Part shown: one piece after another, positions 1 to 8,712 of the stretch
How positions within the stretch are numbered: the stretch's first letter is position 1
How the letters are laid out: the number at the start of each line of letters is the position of its first letter
Source of the DNA: an uncultured Christensenella sp.
GTDB lineage: Bacteria; Bacillota; Clostridia; Christensenellales; UBA1242
Reading direction: 5' to 3'
NCBI GenBank assembly: GCA_905212505.1
Contig: CAJMEO010000006.1
Span: 1 to 12,802 of the forward strand
DNA: 12,802 bases
The notes under the pieces: generated by a model
What the model was told of the DNA's origin: nothing
Database searches by the model: none
The model's input: the letters and a program-made list of their open reading frames with translations, nothing else
Position numbers and translations under genes: made by a program

Positions 1-406
1 GATCAGAAATATTTCCGCCTGAAGAAAGAACACCCTTATAGAAAATTTTTCCATCTTCATTTTTAATAAATTTAGTTTCATCTAAACTTAGAGAAAGATA
101 TTCGTTATCAAGCTTTCCTTCAACATAAAATTCAATCCATAAGCGAAAAACACAACTTGTTGAATTTGTTGGATTTTTTATATTAATTTTTCTTGTTGCA
201 ACACTTCCAATTGTAAGTTCTTCTCTTGATAAAATTATAGATTCATTATCCACAATGTCAATATCAAGTTTATGTTGTTTAAACTGAATAACACCTGATT
301 TATCAATTGAGTCTCCAAAAAGCGATAAACTTAAGTTTAAAGTTAAAAGTGCAATTGAAAGCACGCATAAAGATATAATTGTTACTAAGCTTGTTTTTTT
401 CTTCAT
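1..406 (-). CDS. TasA/camelysin-like secreted protein, C-terminus cut by window edge
   Basis: The reading frame opens with ATG at 406 and stays open for 135 codons to the window edge, so the C-terminus is missing. Residues 1-30 are a Lys-rich N-terminus (MKKK) followed by a hydrophobic signal segment. Next comes SGVIQFKQHKLDIDI (about 37-51), the place where TasA/camelysin (CalY) proteins have a short 'G-x-hydrophobic' strand. The stretch GSVATRKINIKNPTNS, then VFRLWIEF, resembles the 'PGD...R.i.i.N.g....R' beta-sandwich core of that family. The start lies 6 bp after the stop of the preceding gene, and its ribosome site (AGGTGG, 409-414) overlaps that stop codon, so it is very probably cotranslated. 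Unlike the neighbour, no AYF/AWF signature follows the signal segment; LFGDS stands there. Family assignment is by pattern only and moderately sure. It could instead be a generic secreted Ig-fold protein. Role as a fibre or matrix subunit is inferred from the adjacent SipW-like peptidase. Confidence 0.72.
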   Translation of the reverse strand, partial: MKKKTSLVTIISLCVLSIALLTLNLSLSLFGDSIDKSGVIQFKQHKLDIDIVDNESIILSREELTIGSVATRKINIKNPTNSTSCVFRLWIEFYVEGKLDNEYLSLSLDETKFIKNEDGKIFYKGVLSSGGNISD

Positions 407-412
407 AACCAC

Positions 413-985
413 CTACCAATTTTCTGGTTTATTTGTTGCTTGACAAATTTCTGCCAACATTGTAATTTCAACAAGTTTATTTGAATATATTGTTGAAAAA
501 GTATCGTCAAAAGAAACACTGTTAAATAGTATTATTTCTTTGTTTGGCTCCACAGCATTTTTATCTTTTAAATAATAATAGTAACCCCTTTCTTCGTCAC
601 CAAGAATTTCCCAAACTGTTTCATCGAAATTGAGTTTGCATATAGTTACTAAATTATTACTATCATCACGTTTAGTGTTGCTTAAACCATCAAGCCAACT
701 TATTAAAACATAAACTCTAACAAAACCAGAAATATTGTTTCCGTTGGTCGTTAAACTAACTTTGAAATTAACATCGTTCAAATTATACCTTATTGTGCCA
801 TCATTAAGATAATTTATATCATTAGTTTCAACAATTTTATCAATGTGCAGAATTGGAAGTTCACCCGACGAACTGAATTGTTTGTTAAATTTAAAATATG
901 CCATTGAAAAACTTAGTGAAAGCGATAAAACAATCACTGTTAATATAATTATAAAAGAAAATTCTAATCTTTTAACTTTTGTCAA
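413..985 (-). CDS. Small secreted protein with SipW-class signal, TasA/camelysin-like
   Basis: This protein of about 190 residues has a Lys/Arg-rich N-terminus, a hydrophobic segment (about 9-28) and then MAYFKFNKQFSSSGEL (28-43). That layout matches the SipW-cognate signal of TasA/CalY proteins, where an A-Y/W-F motif is followed by F-x-x-G-x-L. The remainder is predicted mainly beta, with no further membrane segment and no LPXTG. I prefer the TTG start at 983-985: it has a G-rich ribosome site (994-998) 8 nt upstream and overlaps the stop of the signal peptidase gene as TTGA. A GTG at 998-1000 in the same frame would give 195 residues but has no visible ribosome site. The overlap suggests translational coupling, so enzyme and presumed substrate are made together. 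Likely function is an exported surface or fibre subunit. The secretion class is fairly sure; the polymerising role is inference. Confidence 0.75.
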   Translation of the reverse strand: MTKVKRLEFSFIIILTVIVLSLSLSFSMAYFKFNKQFSSSGELPILHIDKIVETNDINYLNDGTIRYNLNDVNFKVSLTTNGNNISGFVRVYVLISWLDGLSNTKRDDSNNLVTICKLNFDETVWEILGDEERGYYYYLKDKNAVEPNKEIILFNSVSFDDTFSTIYSNKLVEITMLAEICQATNKPENW

Positions 986-1581
986 TTTCTTTTCCCCCAC
1001 AAAACGAAAGTTGGCGTGTGCAAAAATTTACTGAAGAAATAATAAACTAAGTATGCCAAAATTATTGAAACAATTCCAAGAATATTAATAGAATTATTTA
1101 TTAACACCATCTCTTTTATGCTTGTTAAATAAAGCCCGAAATTAGGAATTGAAAATAAAACTTTTCCATAATATTGACTTTCTGTTTTTGGTGCATCAAA
1201 ATTTTTTTCTTCCCACTCTTCCATTGGTTTTATGCCATTTTCATTATATTGTTGTTGACTTGTTGTTACGGTTTTCGCTTCTTTGTTAATTTTAACAATT
1301 TGATGAGTCACAAAAGACTTACCATTATTTACGCTCCATGTTATAAAATCTCCAACTTGTAGTTTGTCAAAATCAACTTTATATTCAATTGCAAGTGAAC
1401 CAGCAGGATGATAGGGCGCAGAACTGTTTGTTAAAATATGCATAATTTGGATTTTACCGGTTGCAAACAGCACTGTAAAAATTGCAAAAAGAAGCAAAAA
1501 GAACAATACAACAAAATTTTTTATTATATTTGCTTTTTTGTTAAATTTTTTATAAATAAGTTTAAAGTTATATTGTTTCAT
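982..1581 (-). CDS. SipW-like type I signal peptidase (S26B), divergent active site
   Basis: This 199-residue protein has one N-terminal membrane helix (about 21-41), an extracellular catalytic region, and a C-terminal membrane helix (about 160-186), the topology of SipW/ER-type signal peptidases. The family block 'SGSMEPxxPxGS' appears as TNSSAPYHPAGS (51-62); alignment puts the nucleophile at Ser53 and keeps Pro56, Pro59 and Gly61-Ser62. LQVGDFITW (74-82) matches the conserved 'vGDii.f' strand, and VTHQIVKI (91-98) supplies the His of the Ser-His dyad (His93) used by this subfamily in place of Lys. The usual 'T(K)GDxN' box is degenerate (TTSQQQYNENG, 106-116). The ATG at 1579-1581 has an AAAGAGG site 4 nt upstream and lies 16 bp after the lipoprotein gene. 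Its probable job is removing SipW-class signals from the small proteins that follow, and perhaps from the 970-residue protein at 9757-12669. Membership of the fold is fairly sure; full activity is less certain given the altered motif. Confidence 0.82.
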   Translation of the reverse strand: MKQYNFKLIYKKFNKKANIIKNFVVLFFLLLFAIFTVLFATGKIQIMHILTNSSAPYHPAGSLAIEYKVDFDKLQVGDFITWSVNNGKSFVTHQIVKINKEAKTVTTSQQQYNENGIKPMEEWEEKNFDAPKTESQYYGKVLFSIPNFGLYLTSIKEMVLINNSINILGIVSIILAYLVYYFFSKFLHTPTFVLWGKRN

Positions 1582-1597
1582 TTTGCCTCTTTCCCAA

Positions 1598-4500
1598 TTA
1601 AATTTTTATAAACCCAATATCAATATTCATTCTTATACTTTCGTTAAATTCGTAATATTCAATGTAGTTCCATTCATAATTTGTTATTTGTTTTTCTGCA
1701 TTATAAGCATTAAATTCATCAATCATATTTTGTGAGTGATTTGAAACTTGACAATTTGATGAATTAATAGATATTGTGTCGCCTGAAATTTGTACTGCAT
1801 CTGTTTCAGCGCTTAAAACAAATTTACAATTGTTTACAGTGTTGTTTGTGTTATATCCAAACAAGTATCCAAGCACACAATCAACACCATTTTCGCTTTT
1901 ATTGAATATATCAATCCTTACAAAAGCATTAAAACATTCGCCTTTATTTTCCCCAACTAATCCACCAACATACACAATTTCATTTGGCACATTTGTTGTT
2001 GAAATGTTTGAAATTCCAACATGTGAAGTTGTTCCAAACAAATCATTTTCAACAATAACATTAGAAATTCTTGCGTTTTCATTATTGTAAGCAGAAATTC
2101 CTCCCGCACGAGCAATTAAAGTTGCTTTGTTTGAAACATAGTTTTCGCAAGTTACAGTTCCATAAACCGCACAGAAGTCAATATTTTTGTTGTTAATCGC
2201 ACAAATTCCACCAGCAACAGTTCCATAAACATCAGCTTTAACATAGCAATAAACTATTTCACCGTTATTTGTTGCACAAATACCCCCAGAGTATAATGTT
2301 GTTTTTGCTTGAGGTTCAACTCTCGATGCTGTATTATCAGTTTGAACAGACACTTTTTCAATTTTCCCATTGTTTACACCTGTTACTAAACCTGAATATA
2401 TTGATCTGTAAGACGCATCAGTATCAACCAATTCTTCAGAACTTGAAACTACGCTTGCATTTCTTATATTGATGTTATAAATTTCCCCTTCATTTAATCC
2501 GCAGATAATACCAACATTAAATCCGGCAGAAATTGTTGAAGTGTTAAAGTCGATGTTTTCAACTCTACCAACCCTTAGTTGATTTTGTTCATCAATAAAT
2601 TGTATTCTTTCGCCATTAACAACCCTATCATCACTAATAGTGTCTTTTCCAACATATCCAAGTAATCCTGAATAAGTGTACTTTTCATAAATAGTTAAAT
2701 TTGAAATTGTCTTTCCGTCGCCATCAAGATTTCCTGCAAAAGGTCTTGATTTTGTGAATAATGAAGTCCAATTTTTTGTTAAATTAATATTATTTGCAAG
2801 TTTATAGAAAGCAACATTATTATATTTAATTAAAGCAAGCGTATTTTCACTGGTTATCATATATGGATTTAGTTTTGAACCATTTCCATCAGTAAATGAA
2901 TTAAACAAGAAGTTTTCATAACTTACTGGTTTTGACGCCATTGTTTGATTATCGCCTGATGTAACCAAAGAATATGCTCTCACTGTTACATTATAATAAT
3001 AGTTAACATCGGTCAAATTATAAGAATTTTTGTTAACATAAACTAAATTATAATTTTCGCCATATTCATCATCAAACACTTTTTCTTGACTTTCATTTAA
3101 AGTGTATCTTGTCAAACTTAAAATATAACCATTTGCATCTTCAGAATTATCCCAAGAAACAAGCCCATGTTCGATTTTTAAGTTTGTAATTTCTTTTGGT
3201 CTTATAATGTTTAATGTATTGCTTTTTTCTGAATTAATAAATTCACTGTCTCCATAAGCACGAATATAAACTTCAATTTCACCTTCGCCATTAAATTTAT
3301 TAACACTAAATCCGTTGAAACTCATATTTCCTTGCGCATCTGTTATTATGCTTGAGTTTGTTGATAAAATAAGAACTTTTTCACCATTTGCATTTTCATA
3401 ATAACAAATGTCTTCAAATCTTATCGATTTTGTTGAAGAATAAATCACTCCGCTGTAATAATCAATAACATCATCATTCGTGCATTTAATATTTACAATA
3501 TAATTTTGAACAAGTTTAGTGTTTGGATTTTTCCATTTTAAATTAATACCATCAGAAATGTTTAATTCGGTTGGTGACATCAATTTGTAAACTTTTCCAC
3601 TAACAATTTTACTGTTTGAATAATTATAATCAGAACTTTGTTCAGCATTGCCAATGTTTTGAATTGTTAAATTATACTCGCCAAAAGCATAATCTTCACC
3701 CAACACAAACTGATTTGTACCGTCTTCAATTTTATATTCTTTCTTGTTATAATCATCTTTATTTATAATTAACTTATACCCATTAGGACTTGCTTTTGAA
3801 TTTGCAGGCAAACCTACAATATCACTTGGTCTAGGGTTTGTCCATGTTAAAATTCCATTTTCAACTCTTATATCTTTGATTTCGGCAAGTTTTACAACAT
3901 TATTTAAATAAGCCGAATCACTGTTTAAATAATAATAGTTATCGCCAAGAACTTTAACTTCAAATGTGTAAAGTCCAAAAGAAACAGCGTCTTGTTTGCT
4001 TATTTCAAATGTTGTTGCTAAAGTTTGTTGAGAATAAACTGAATTTTCTTTATTTAAACTGAAATTATATTTAACAGCACTCAAGCCATTTTCATAATTT
4101 TCAGCCGAAACATTATTCCAAAATAATTCGCCACCAAGCATATAAATTTCGCTTGTTGCTGGAAGTTTTTCAGCATCAAAATCATCTGAAAAATTACTTG
4201 TTAATGTGGTGTTGCCTCCCACCGCTTGATATAATAAATTATAAACTCCGGCTTTGTAACTTACCCCAAGATCAAATTTTAATTTTGTTTTGTCTATCGT
4301 TGTTGCTTTTTGATTTATTAACAAGTTGTAATAGTTAACCCCATTATTTGAATTAACTTGGCTTAGCACTAACATTCCATCTTCAACATAAACTTTTTGA
4401 GGAGTTTGAAGTTTAAAGGCCGAGCAAGTGTTTTCTTCGGTTGTTAAACTTTTTATAACAGTGGTTTCATCTTTAAATTCATTTAAATCATTTTTCTGAA

Positions 4501-7500
4501 TTTCTCCTAATGCCGTAATTCTGAATTCGTAATTTGCACTATCTAGTGCTTTATTTTTAGAAGACATCATGGCATCATAACTTAAAACTGATTTATTCAA
4601 AATTAAAGAATCAAAATATACCCCTTCTTTATAGACGTCAAGTTTATATCCGGCCGTATTATTTACTGCATTCCAAACAACTTTTCCATTTTCGACATAA
4701 ATATCTGGAGTTGCTAAAATTTCAAATTCTATCAAACTTGAAGTTAAACTTGAAAGATAATTATCTTTGGTTGTTCTTGCAATCATAACATAAGAATATG
4801 AGCCCGCTTGTCCATTTAAATAATTATAAATATCAAATTTAAGTTCATCGTCTGAATTTTTTGTTGTGATTAAATTGTCAAGATCAACAACTTTTTTGCC
4901 GTTTTCAACTTTTGTTTTGTAAAGTGAATAAACTTCAGCATCCTTTATTGAGTTCCATTCAATTATCCCATTTATAATTTGAGGTTTTATTGTTTCAAGT
5001 CTTGTTACTGTTATTGGTTGAAGCGTGTCTGCTTGAATTGCAACACCGCCTGTCAAGTTCATACCTTGAGGGATAACGATTTTCAAAACAGAGACCTCAA
5101 AAGTTCCACAATAAGCTGATGGCAAAACTCTTTCTTTTACTGTAAATTGATTGATTAAAGTCAAAGCAGATAATATTGATGAAGGGTTATCAAGGCTAAC
5201 CGTGTTTAAAACATCATTGATATCATTCCCTTCCCCCAAAACGTCATCATAAATAACCTTGCCGTTAATGGTTAGTAGATATGCATTACTACATCCAGAT
5301 GGACTTGAAGATTCATCATTAATAACAATCTTTCCGTCAACACATTCAATTGAAGAAGGCATAGATAATTTTGTGACATCTGCCAATTCAACATAACTAT
5401 AACTATCATAATTATAAACATAAGAGTTTAAATTTTGATTCATTTCTCCTTTGGTTTCACGAAGACTTTTTAATGTGAATGAATATTTGTCTGCGTCTAG
5501 GAAAGAAGTGTTTATTTGATAAGTGTTAATTCCGTTTGAAGTTTTATACAAACTTAAATAGTTTGATAATGTCAAAATTTTTGTTTTTGTTACATTTAAA
5601 CTGTTTGTGTAATTAAATTCAAACATATTGACTTTTTCATTACAATCAAAATATAACTTGTTAAGCCCAATATTGTTTTCGGAAATCATGGTTGGATCAG
5701 TTACTAAATCTAATAATTTACTTGCACGAAGAGATGTTGGGTTGTTAAGAATATTTAGATATACAGATTCTGACCTATCAACGGTTTTAAAAATAACAAT
5801 ATCATTTTTAATTTCAAATTTAGAATTTAATCCATCACACAAAATGTATATTTCAACTATATCTTCTAAACTTCCATAACTATCAGGATATGCTTTTTTG
5901 ATTAATTCGTTTATTGAAAAAGTTGCAGTACCATTAACATTATCGTTAATTTCAAAACTTGTTAATGTGCTTAGGTTTATTGTTTGTTCATTTCCGCTTA
6001 AAGTCAATTTTGCATAATAATTTTCTGCATTGCATGTTTTAAACTCTAAATTATCTTCTGAAACTTCCAAATCTATTATTTCTCTGGCTTTTTGATATTG
6101 AACAAAAATTGAATTTGAATTGTTTGATAATGTTGAATATTTTTGTCTGTCTGCTTTGTTCGTTTTACAACCTATCGTTTCAATATAAATTTCTAGATTA
6201 TCGCCCAAATTGTCATATTCTATTGGCAGAATCGCTGAAATTAAATCTTTAAGTTCAAAGCTAATTTTTGTTGTTTCGTTTTCAATTTCAGAATAACTTG
6301 CAAGGCTTGAAATGTTTTCAACAGTCTTTTTAATTGACCCGGATTTTATTATTGCCTTATAAGTTTGTGCGTCGTTTGAAGTGAATGAAATTTTGCCATT
6401 ATTATATGATAAATCAGAAATTGCTTTCATAAGTTCAACAGTAATTTCGTTGGAATAATCACTATTTAAGCGATAATCATTGCCTTCAAAATACATTTTT
6501 ATTGAATATGAATTATTTTCTTCAAACTTTATTTGGTCAAGATTATAATATTTTGTAATAACATCACTAGATGATGTTTTAACTTCAAAAACCGTCGTGC
6601 CAGTTACTGAAGATTGAACAAGAATTTCCCCATTTTGAACAGACAATAAATTTGTACTTGCCAAAATCTTTTCAAAATAAACCTTTTCTGTTTTGTTGCT
6701 GATAACAAAATTAGTGTTTGTTTGTGGGTAGTATCTTAATTGAATGTTATATTCTCTGCCCGCTTCAAAGCCTGATATGCTGTTAATATCAAAATTTTCA
6801 GGGATATCTGAATAAACAACGATATCGTTTAATAAAACTTCAACAATATTAACGTTTTCTGGTTTTGAATATGATATTTCCCCTTTTTCTATGCTAACTG
6901 TTTGAGTGTTTGCAAGTTTTGTAAATTCAAAAGTTTCACTTGGTTCACTTTTTATCAAGTTTTGAGCATAACCCTTAACATAAACTTTATATAAACCTTG
7001 TGGATAAAGTGAATTTTTATAAACATCATTCAACATGTCAATTGTTGCAATTTTGTTTGTTGAAGTTGTTGCAAAATTGTTTATTTCTTTTTCTTGAATA
7101 AAATCAACACTGCCATTTGCGTTATAATGAGTTAAAGAAACGTTTAAAATTTGAACTTCATTTAATGTTCTGAATGTTAAATATTGATTTCCTGAAAGTG
7201 TTGGAGTTTCAGGTCTGTCAAGTTTATCAAAACTATAAACACTGCTAAAATCACTTGTTATTGTGTTTGTTCCATTTCCTAAGCTTGCAATTTTGAATTG
7301 ATAAGTGCCCGCTTCAAAAGGTTTTGAAAGTGTTGAATCTAAGGAAAAATTTGTTTGCTCGGTTGATAAATTTTCTTCTAACTTTCCAACAATAACAAAT
7401 TTATAACCGCCAATATTTTCAATTCTATTCCAAACTACTTCGCCGTCTTGCACAAAAATTTGAGGAGCAGAAAGTTTTTCAACAATAAGGCCATCACTTT

Positions 7501-8686
7501 CATTGCTATCAAGATAATTTTTGCCATTTCCAAGAATAGTTAATGTATATGAATATTTTCCTGCAACAAGCTTATCGCCACTTGTGTCAAGAACAAGATG
7601 ATTAACGTTTAAATTTTCGTTATCGAAAATATATTCTTTATCTATAACACCACTTTTATATCTTCTAAGTTTATATCCACTTGCATTTGGATTTGCATTC
7701 CACGAAATTGTGTTTGTGTTGTATGTAAACTTTAAGTTTGAGTTGTTAACAAGTGGAGTTGCAATTTTATTAACTTCAATATAATTTTCGCTTTTTGATT
7801 GATATACAGTAACTTCGTCTAAAGAAAAAGCTTTTGCCCTAACTTTCACAAAGAATTGTTTGCCCGGCGTTTGAAGTTCTGCTATTTCACAAACAATTTC
7901 AGAATCAAAATTTTCATCCGAAACTGTACGATTATATTTCGGCTCGGTTTCAATGCTATTTTCAAAAACATAAATTTCATATTCTTTTGCATTATTAACT
8001 TTGTCAAACTTAACAAAATTTCCGTCATTTGTTAAATTCTTAGGTTCTTCAAGTTGCATAAATTTGAAAGTCTTTTCACCAAAATCACTGTCAAGATATA
8101 CAACATCGTCACCCAAACTTTTAACTTGAACAGAAATAATTTTGTTAAAATATTCATCAATTTTATATGAATTTGTAGAGCAAATAATTTCAGGAGACTC
8201 AATCTCGCCTTCAATGTTAATTTTAAGTTTATAACCGCTTGCGGAATCAATTTTATCCCAAACAATAAGTTGATTGTCTGCATCATAATCTAAGTTTTGT
8301 GGAGCAAAAAGTTTTGTCTTGTCTGTATAAATTGTGATTTTACATAAATCACTTCTAAGTTTTTGGTCTTCACTTTCAACTTGCAAAAAGGTTGTGAAAG
8401 TGCCAACCAAGCCTTCCTTTGCAATAACTTTAGCTTTTGTGCAATCTTCATTATCTTGAACAACGCTAACAAATTCATCATCAGTCAAAATAAATTTAAA
8501 ATTTTTGTTTGTTGCATTAACTGGCTCTAATGAAACCGAAATATCCTTTGATTCATTTGGCCTTAAAACAATTTCAGTTTCGCTTAACTGAATAGATTTT
8601 ACATGAATAGTTTTGTTACAAGCAAAGAAAATCGTGCTTGCAAACAAACAAATTAACAACAAAGCAAAAGTTTTTATTTTTTTCAT
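1598..8686 (-). CDS. Giant surface lipoprotein: Ig-like domain, ~18 Fn3-like modules, C-terminal GLUG beta-helix
   Basis: A single 2362-codon frame. The N-terminus is a lipoprotein signal (MKKIKTFALLLICLFAS...) ending IFFAC, with Cys23 as the lipidation site; Phe at -3 is slightly atypical. Residues about 28-122 resemble a bacterial Ig-like (Big2-type) domain ('IQLSETEIVLRPNESKDISVSLEP'). About 124-1920 hold roughly 18 modules of 80-130 residues resembling fibronectin type III, each opening with 'KL..P' and then 'V.NG.v.W..v.nA.GYkl.i'. From about 1925, 'FTDGNGSKLNPYMITS' begins a right-handed beta-helix of the type found in Firmicute surface proteins, with several GLUG repeats (such as VGGLVGENKG). 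No LPXTG or SLH is present; lipid anchoring to the outer face of the membrane is expected. The ATG at 8684-8686 has AGGAG 9 nt upstream. It heads the operon with the signal peptidase. An adhesin or matrix-tether role is inferred from architecture; the ligand is unknown. Confidence 0.9.
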   Translation of the reverse strand: MKKIKTFALLLICLFASTIFFACNKTIHVKSIQLSETEIVLRPNESKDISVSLEPVNATNKNFKFILTDDEFVSVVQDNEDCTKAKVIAKEGLVGTFTTFLQVESEDQKLRSDLCKITIYTDKTKLFAPQNLDYDADNQLIVWDKIDSASGYKLKINIEGEIESPEIICSTNSYKIDEYFNKIISVQVKSLGDDVVYLDSDFGEKTFKFMQLEEPKNLTNDGNFVKFDKVNNAKEYEIYVFENSIETEPKYNRTVSDENFDSEIVCEIAELQTPGKQFFVKVRAKAFSLDEVTVYQSKSENYIEVNKIATPLVNNSNLKFTYNTNTISWNANPNASGYKLRRYKSGVIDKEYIFDNENLNVNHLVLDTSGDKLVAGKYSYTLTILGNGKNYLDSNESDGLIVEKLSAPQIFVQDGEVVWNRIENIGGYKFVIVGKLEENLSTEQTNFSLDSTLSKPFEAGTYQFKIASLGNGTNTITSDFSSVYSFDKLDRPETPTLSGNQYLTFRTLNEVQILNVSLTHYNANGSVDFIQEKEINNFATTSTNKIATIDMLNDVYKNSLYPQGLYKVYVKGYAQNLIKSEPSETFEFTKLANTQTVSIEKGEISYSKPENVNIVEVLLNDIVVYSDIPENFDINSISGFEAGREYNIQLRYYPQTNTNFVISNKTEKVYFEKILASTNLLSVQNGEILVQSSVTGTTVFEVKTSSSDVITKYYNLDQIKFEENNSYSIKMYFEGNDYRLNSDYSNEITVELMKAISDLSYNNGKISFTSNDAQTYKAIIKSGSIKKTVENISSLASYSEIENETTKISFELKDLISAILPIEYDNLGDNLEIYIETIGCKTNKADRQKYSTLSNNSNSIFVQYQKAREIIDLEVSEDNLEFKTCNAENYYAKLTLSGNEQTINLSTLTSFEINDNVNGTATFSINELIKKAYPDSYGSLEDIVEIYILCDGLNSKFEIKNDIVIFKTVDRSESVYLNILNNPTSLRASKLLDLVTDPTMISENNIGLNKLYFDCNEKVNMFEFNYTNSLNVTKTKILTLSNYLSLYKTSNGINTYQINTSFLDADKYSFTLKSLRETKGEMNQNLNSYVYNYDSYSYVELADVTKLSMPSSIECVDGKIVINDESSSPSGCSNAYLLTINGKVIYDDVLGEGNDINDVLNTVSLDNPSSILSALTLINQFTVKERVLPSAYCGTFEVSVLKIVIPQGMNLTGGVAIQADTLQPITVTRLETIKPQIINGIIEWNSIKDAEVYSLYKTKVENGKKVVDLDNLITTKNSDDELKFDIYNYLNGQAGSYSYVMIARTTKDNYLSSLTSSLIEFEILATPDIYVENGKVVWNAVNNTAGYKLDVYKEGVYFDSLILNKSVLSYDAMMSSKNKALDSANYEFRITALGEIQKNDLNEFKDETTVIKSLTTEENTCSAFKLQTPQKVYVEDGMLVLSQVNSNNGVNYYNLLINQKATTIDKTKLKFDLGVSYKAGVYNLLYQAVGGNTTLTSNFSDDFDAEKLPATSEIYMLGGELFWNNVSAENYENGLSAVKYNFSLNKENSVYSQQTLATTFEISKQDAVSFGLYTFEVKVLGDNYYYLNSDSAYLNNVVKLAEIKDIRVENGILTWTNPRPSDIVGLPANSKASPNGYKLIINKDDYNKKEYKIEDGTNQFVLGEDYAFGEYNLTIQNIGNAEQSSDYNYSNSKIVSGKVYKLMSPTELNISDGINLKWKNPNTKLVQNYIVNIKCTNDDVIDYYSGVIYSSTKSIRFEDICYYENANGEKVLILSTNSSIITDAQGNMSFNGFSVNKFNGEGEIEVYIRAYGDSEFINSEKSNTLNIIRPKEITNLKIEHGLVSWDNSEDANGYILSLTRYTLNESQEKVFDDEYGENYNLVYVNKNSYNLTDVNYYYNVTVRAYSLVTSGDNQTMASKPVSYENFLFNSFTDGNGSKLNPYMITSENTLALIKYNNVAFYKLANNINLTKNWTSLFTKSRPFAGNLDGDGKTISNLTIYEKYTYSGLLGYVGKDTISDDRVVNGERIQFIDEQNQLRVGRVENIDFNTSTISAGFNVGIICGLNEGEIYNINIRNASVVSSSEELVDTDASYRSIYSGLVTGVNNGKIEKVSVQTDNTASRVEPQAKTTLYSGGICATNNGEIVYCYVKADVYGTVAGGICAINNKNIDFCAVYGTVTCENYVSNKATLIARAGGISAYNNENARISNVIVENDLFGTTSHVGISNISTTNVPNEIVYVGGLVGENKGECFNAFVRIDIFNKSENGVDCVLGYLFGYNTNNTVNNCKFVLSAETDAVQISGDTISINSSNCQVSNHSQNMIDEFNAYNAEKQITNYEWNYIEYYEFNESIRMNIDIGFIKI
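1917..2680 (-). repeat. GLUG-like repeats in C-terminal beta-helix of the lipoprotein
   Basis: About seven copies of a 'GG-I/L-V/C/S-x-x-N-x-G-x-I-x-x-C/V' unit occur in order: SGLLGYVGKD, VGIICGLNEGEIYNINI, SGLVTGVNNGKIEKVSV, SGGICATNNGEIVYCYV, AGGICAINNKNIDFCAV, AGGISAYNNENARISNV and VGGLVGENKGECFNAFV. This is the GLUG motif, found in Gram-positive surface proteins next to peptidase or adhesion domains and predicted to form successive coils of a beta-helix. No catalytic domain follows, since the protein ends about 120 residues later. The capping beta-helix could be the ligand-contacting tip of the stalk (inference). Confidence 0.72.
2927..8317 (-). repeat. Tandem Fn3-like modules of the giant lipoprotein (~18 copies, protein level)
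   Basis: Module starts, judged from the 'K-L/I-x-x-P' linker, fall near residues 124, 209, 305, 402, 485, 587, 670, 750, 863, 966, 1103, 1227, 1320, 1423, 1505, 1597, 1699 and 1826. The best-kept copies carry the full signature, for example APQIFVQDGEVVW (fourth) and TPDIYVENGKVVWN (thirteenth). Modules 5-10 have mostly lost the Trp and Gly-Tyr. Copies diverge strongly at DNA level, so the array is old rather than freshly expanded. Boundaries are approximate by-eye estimates, and the tenth module is the weakest. Confidence 0.7.
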
Positions 8687-8712
8687 TGCAAAAAACTCCT
8701 ATTATTAGGTTT

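Noticed and set aside
1776..2090. A 104-residue plus-strand frame inside the giant lipoprotein gene
   Set aside because: It is antisense to the GLUG region, which is clearly coding on the other strand, and has no ribosome site or recognisable family.
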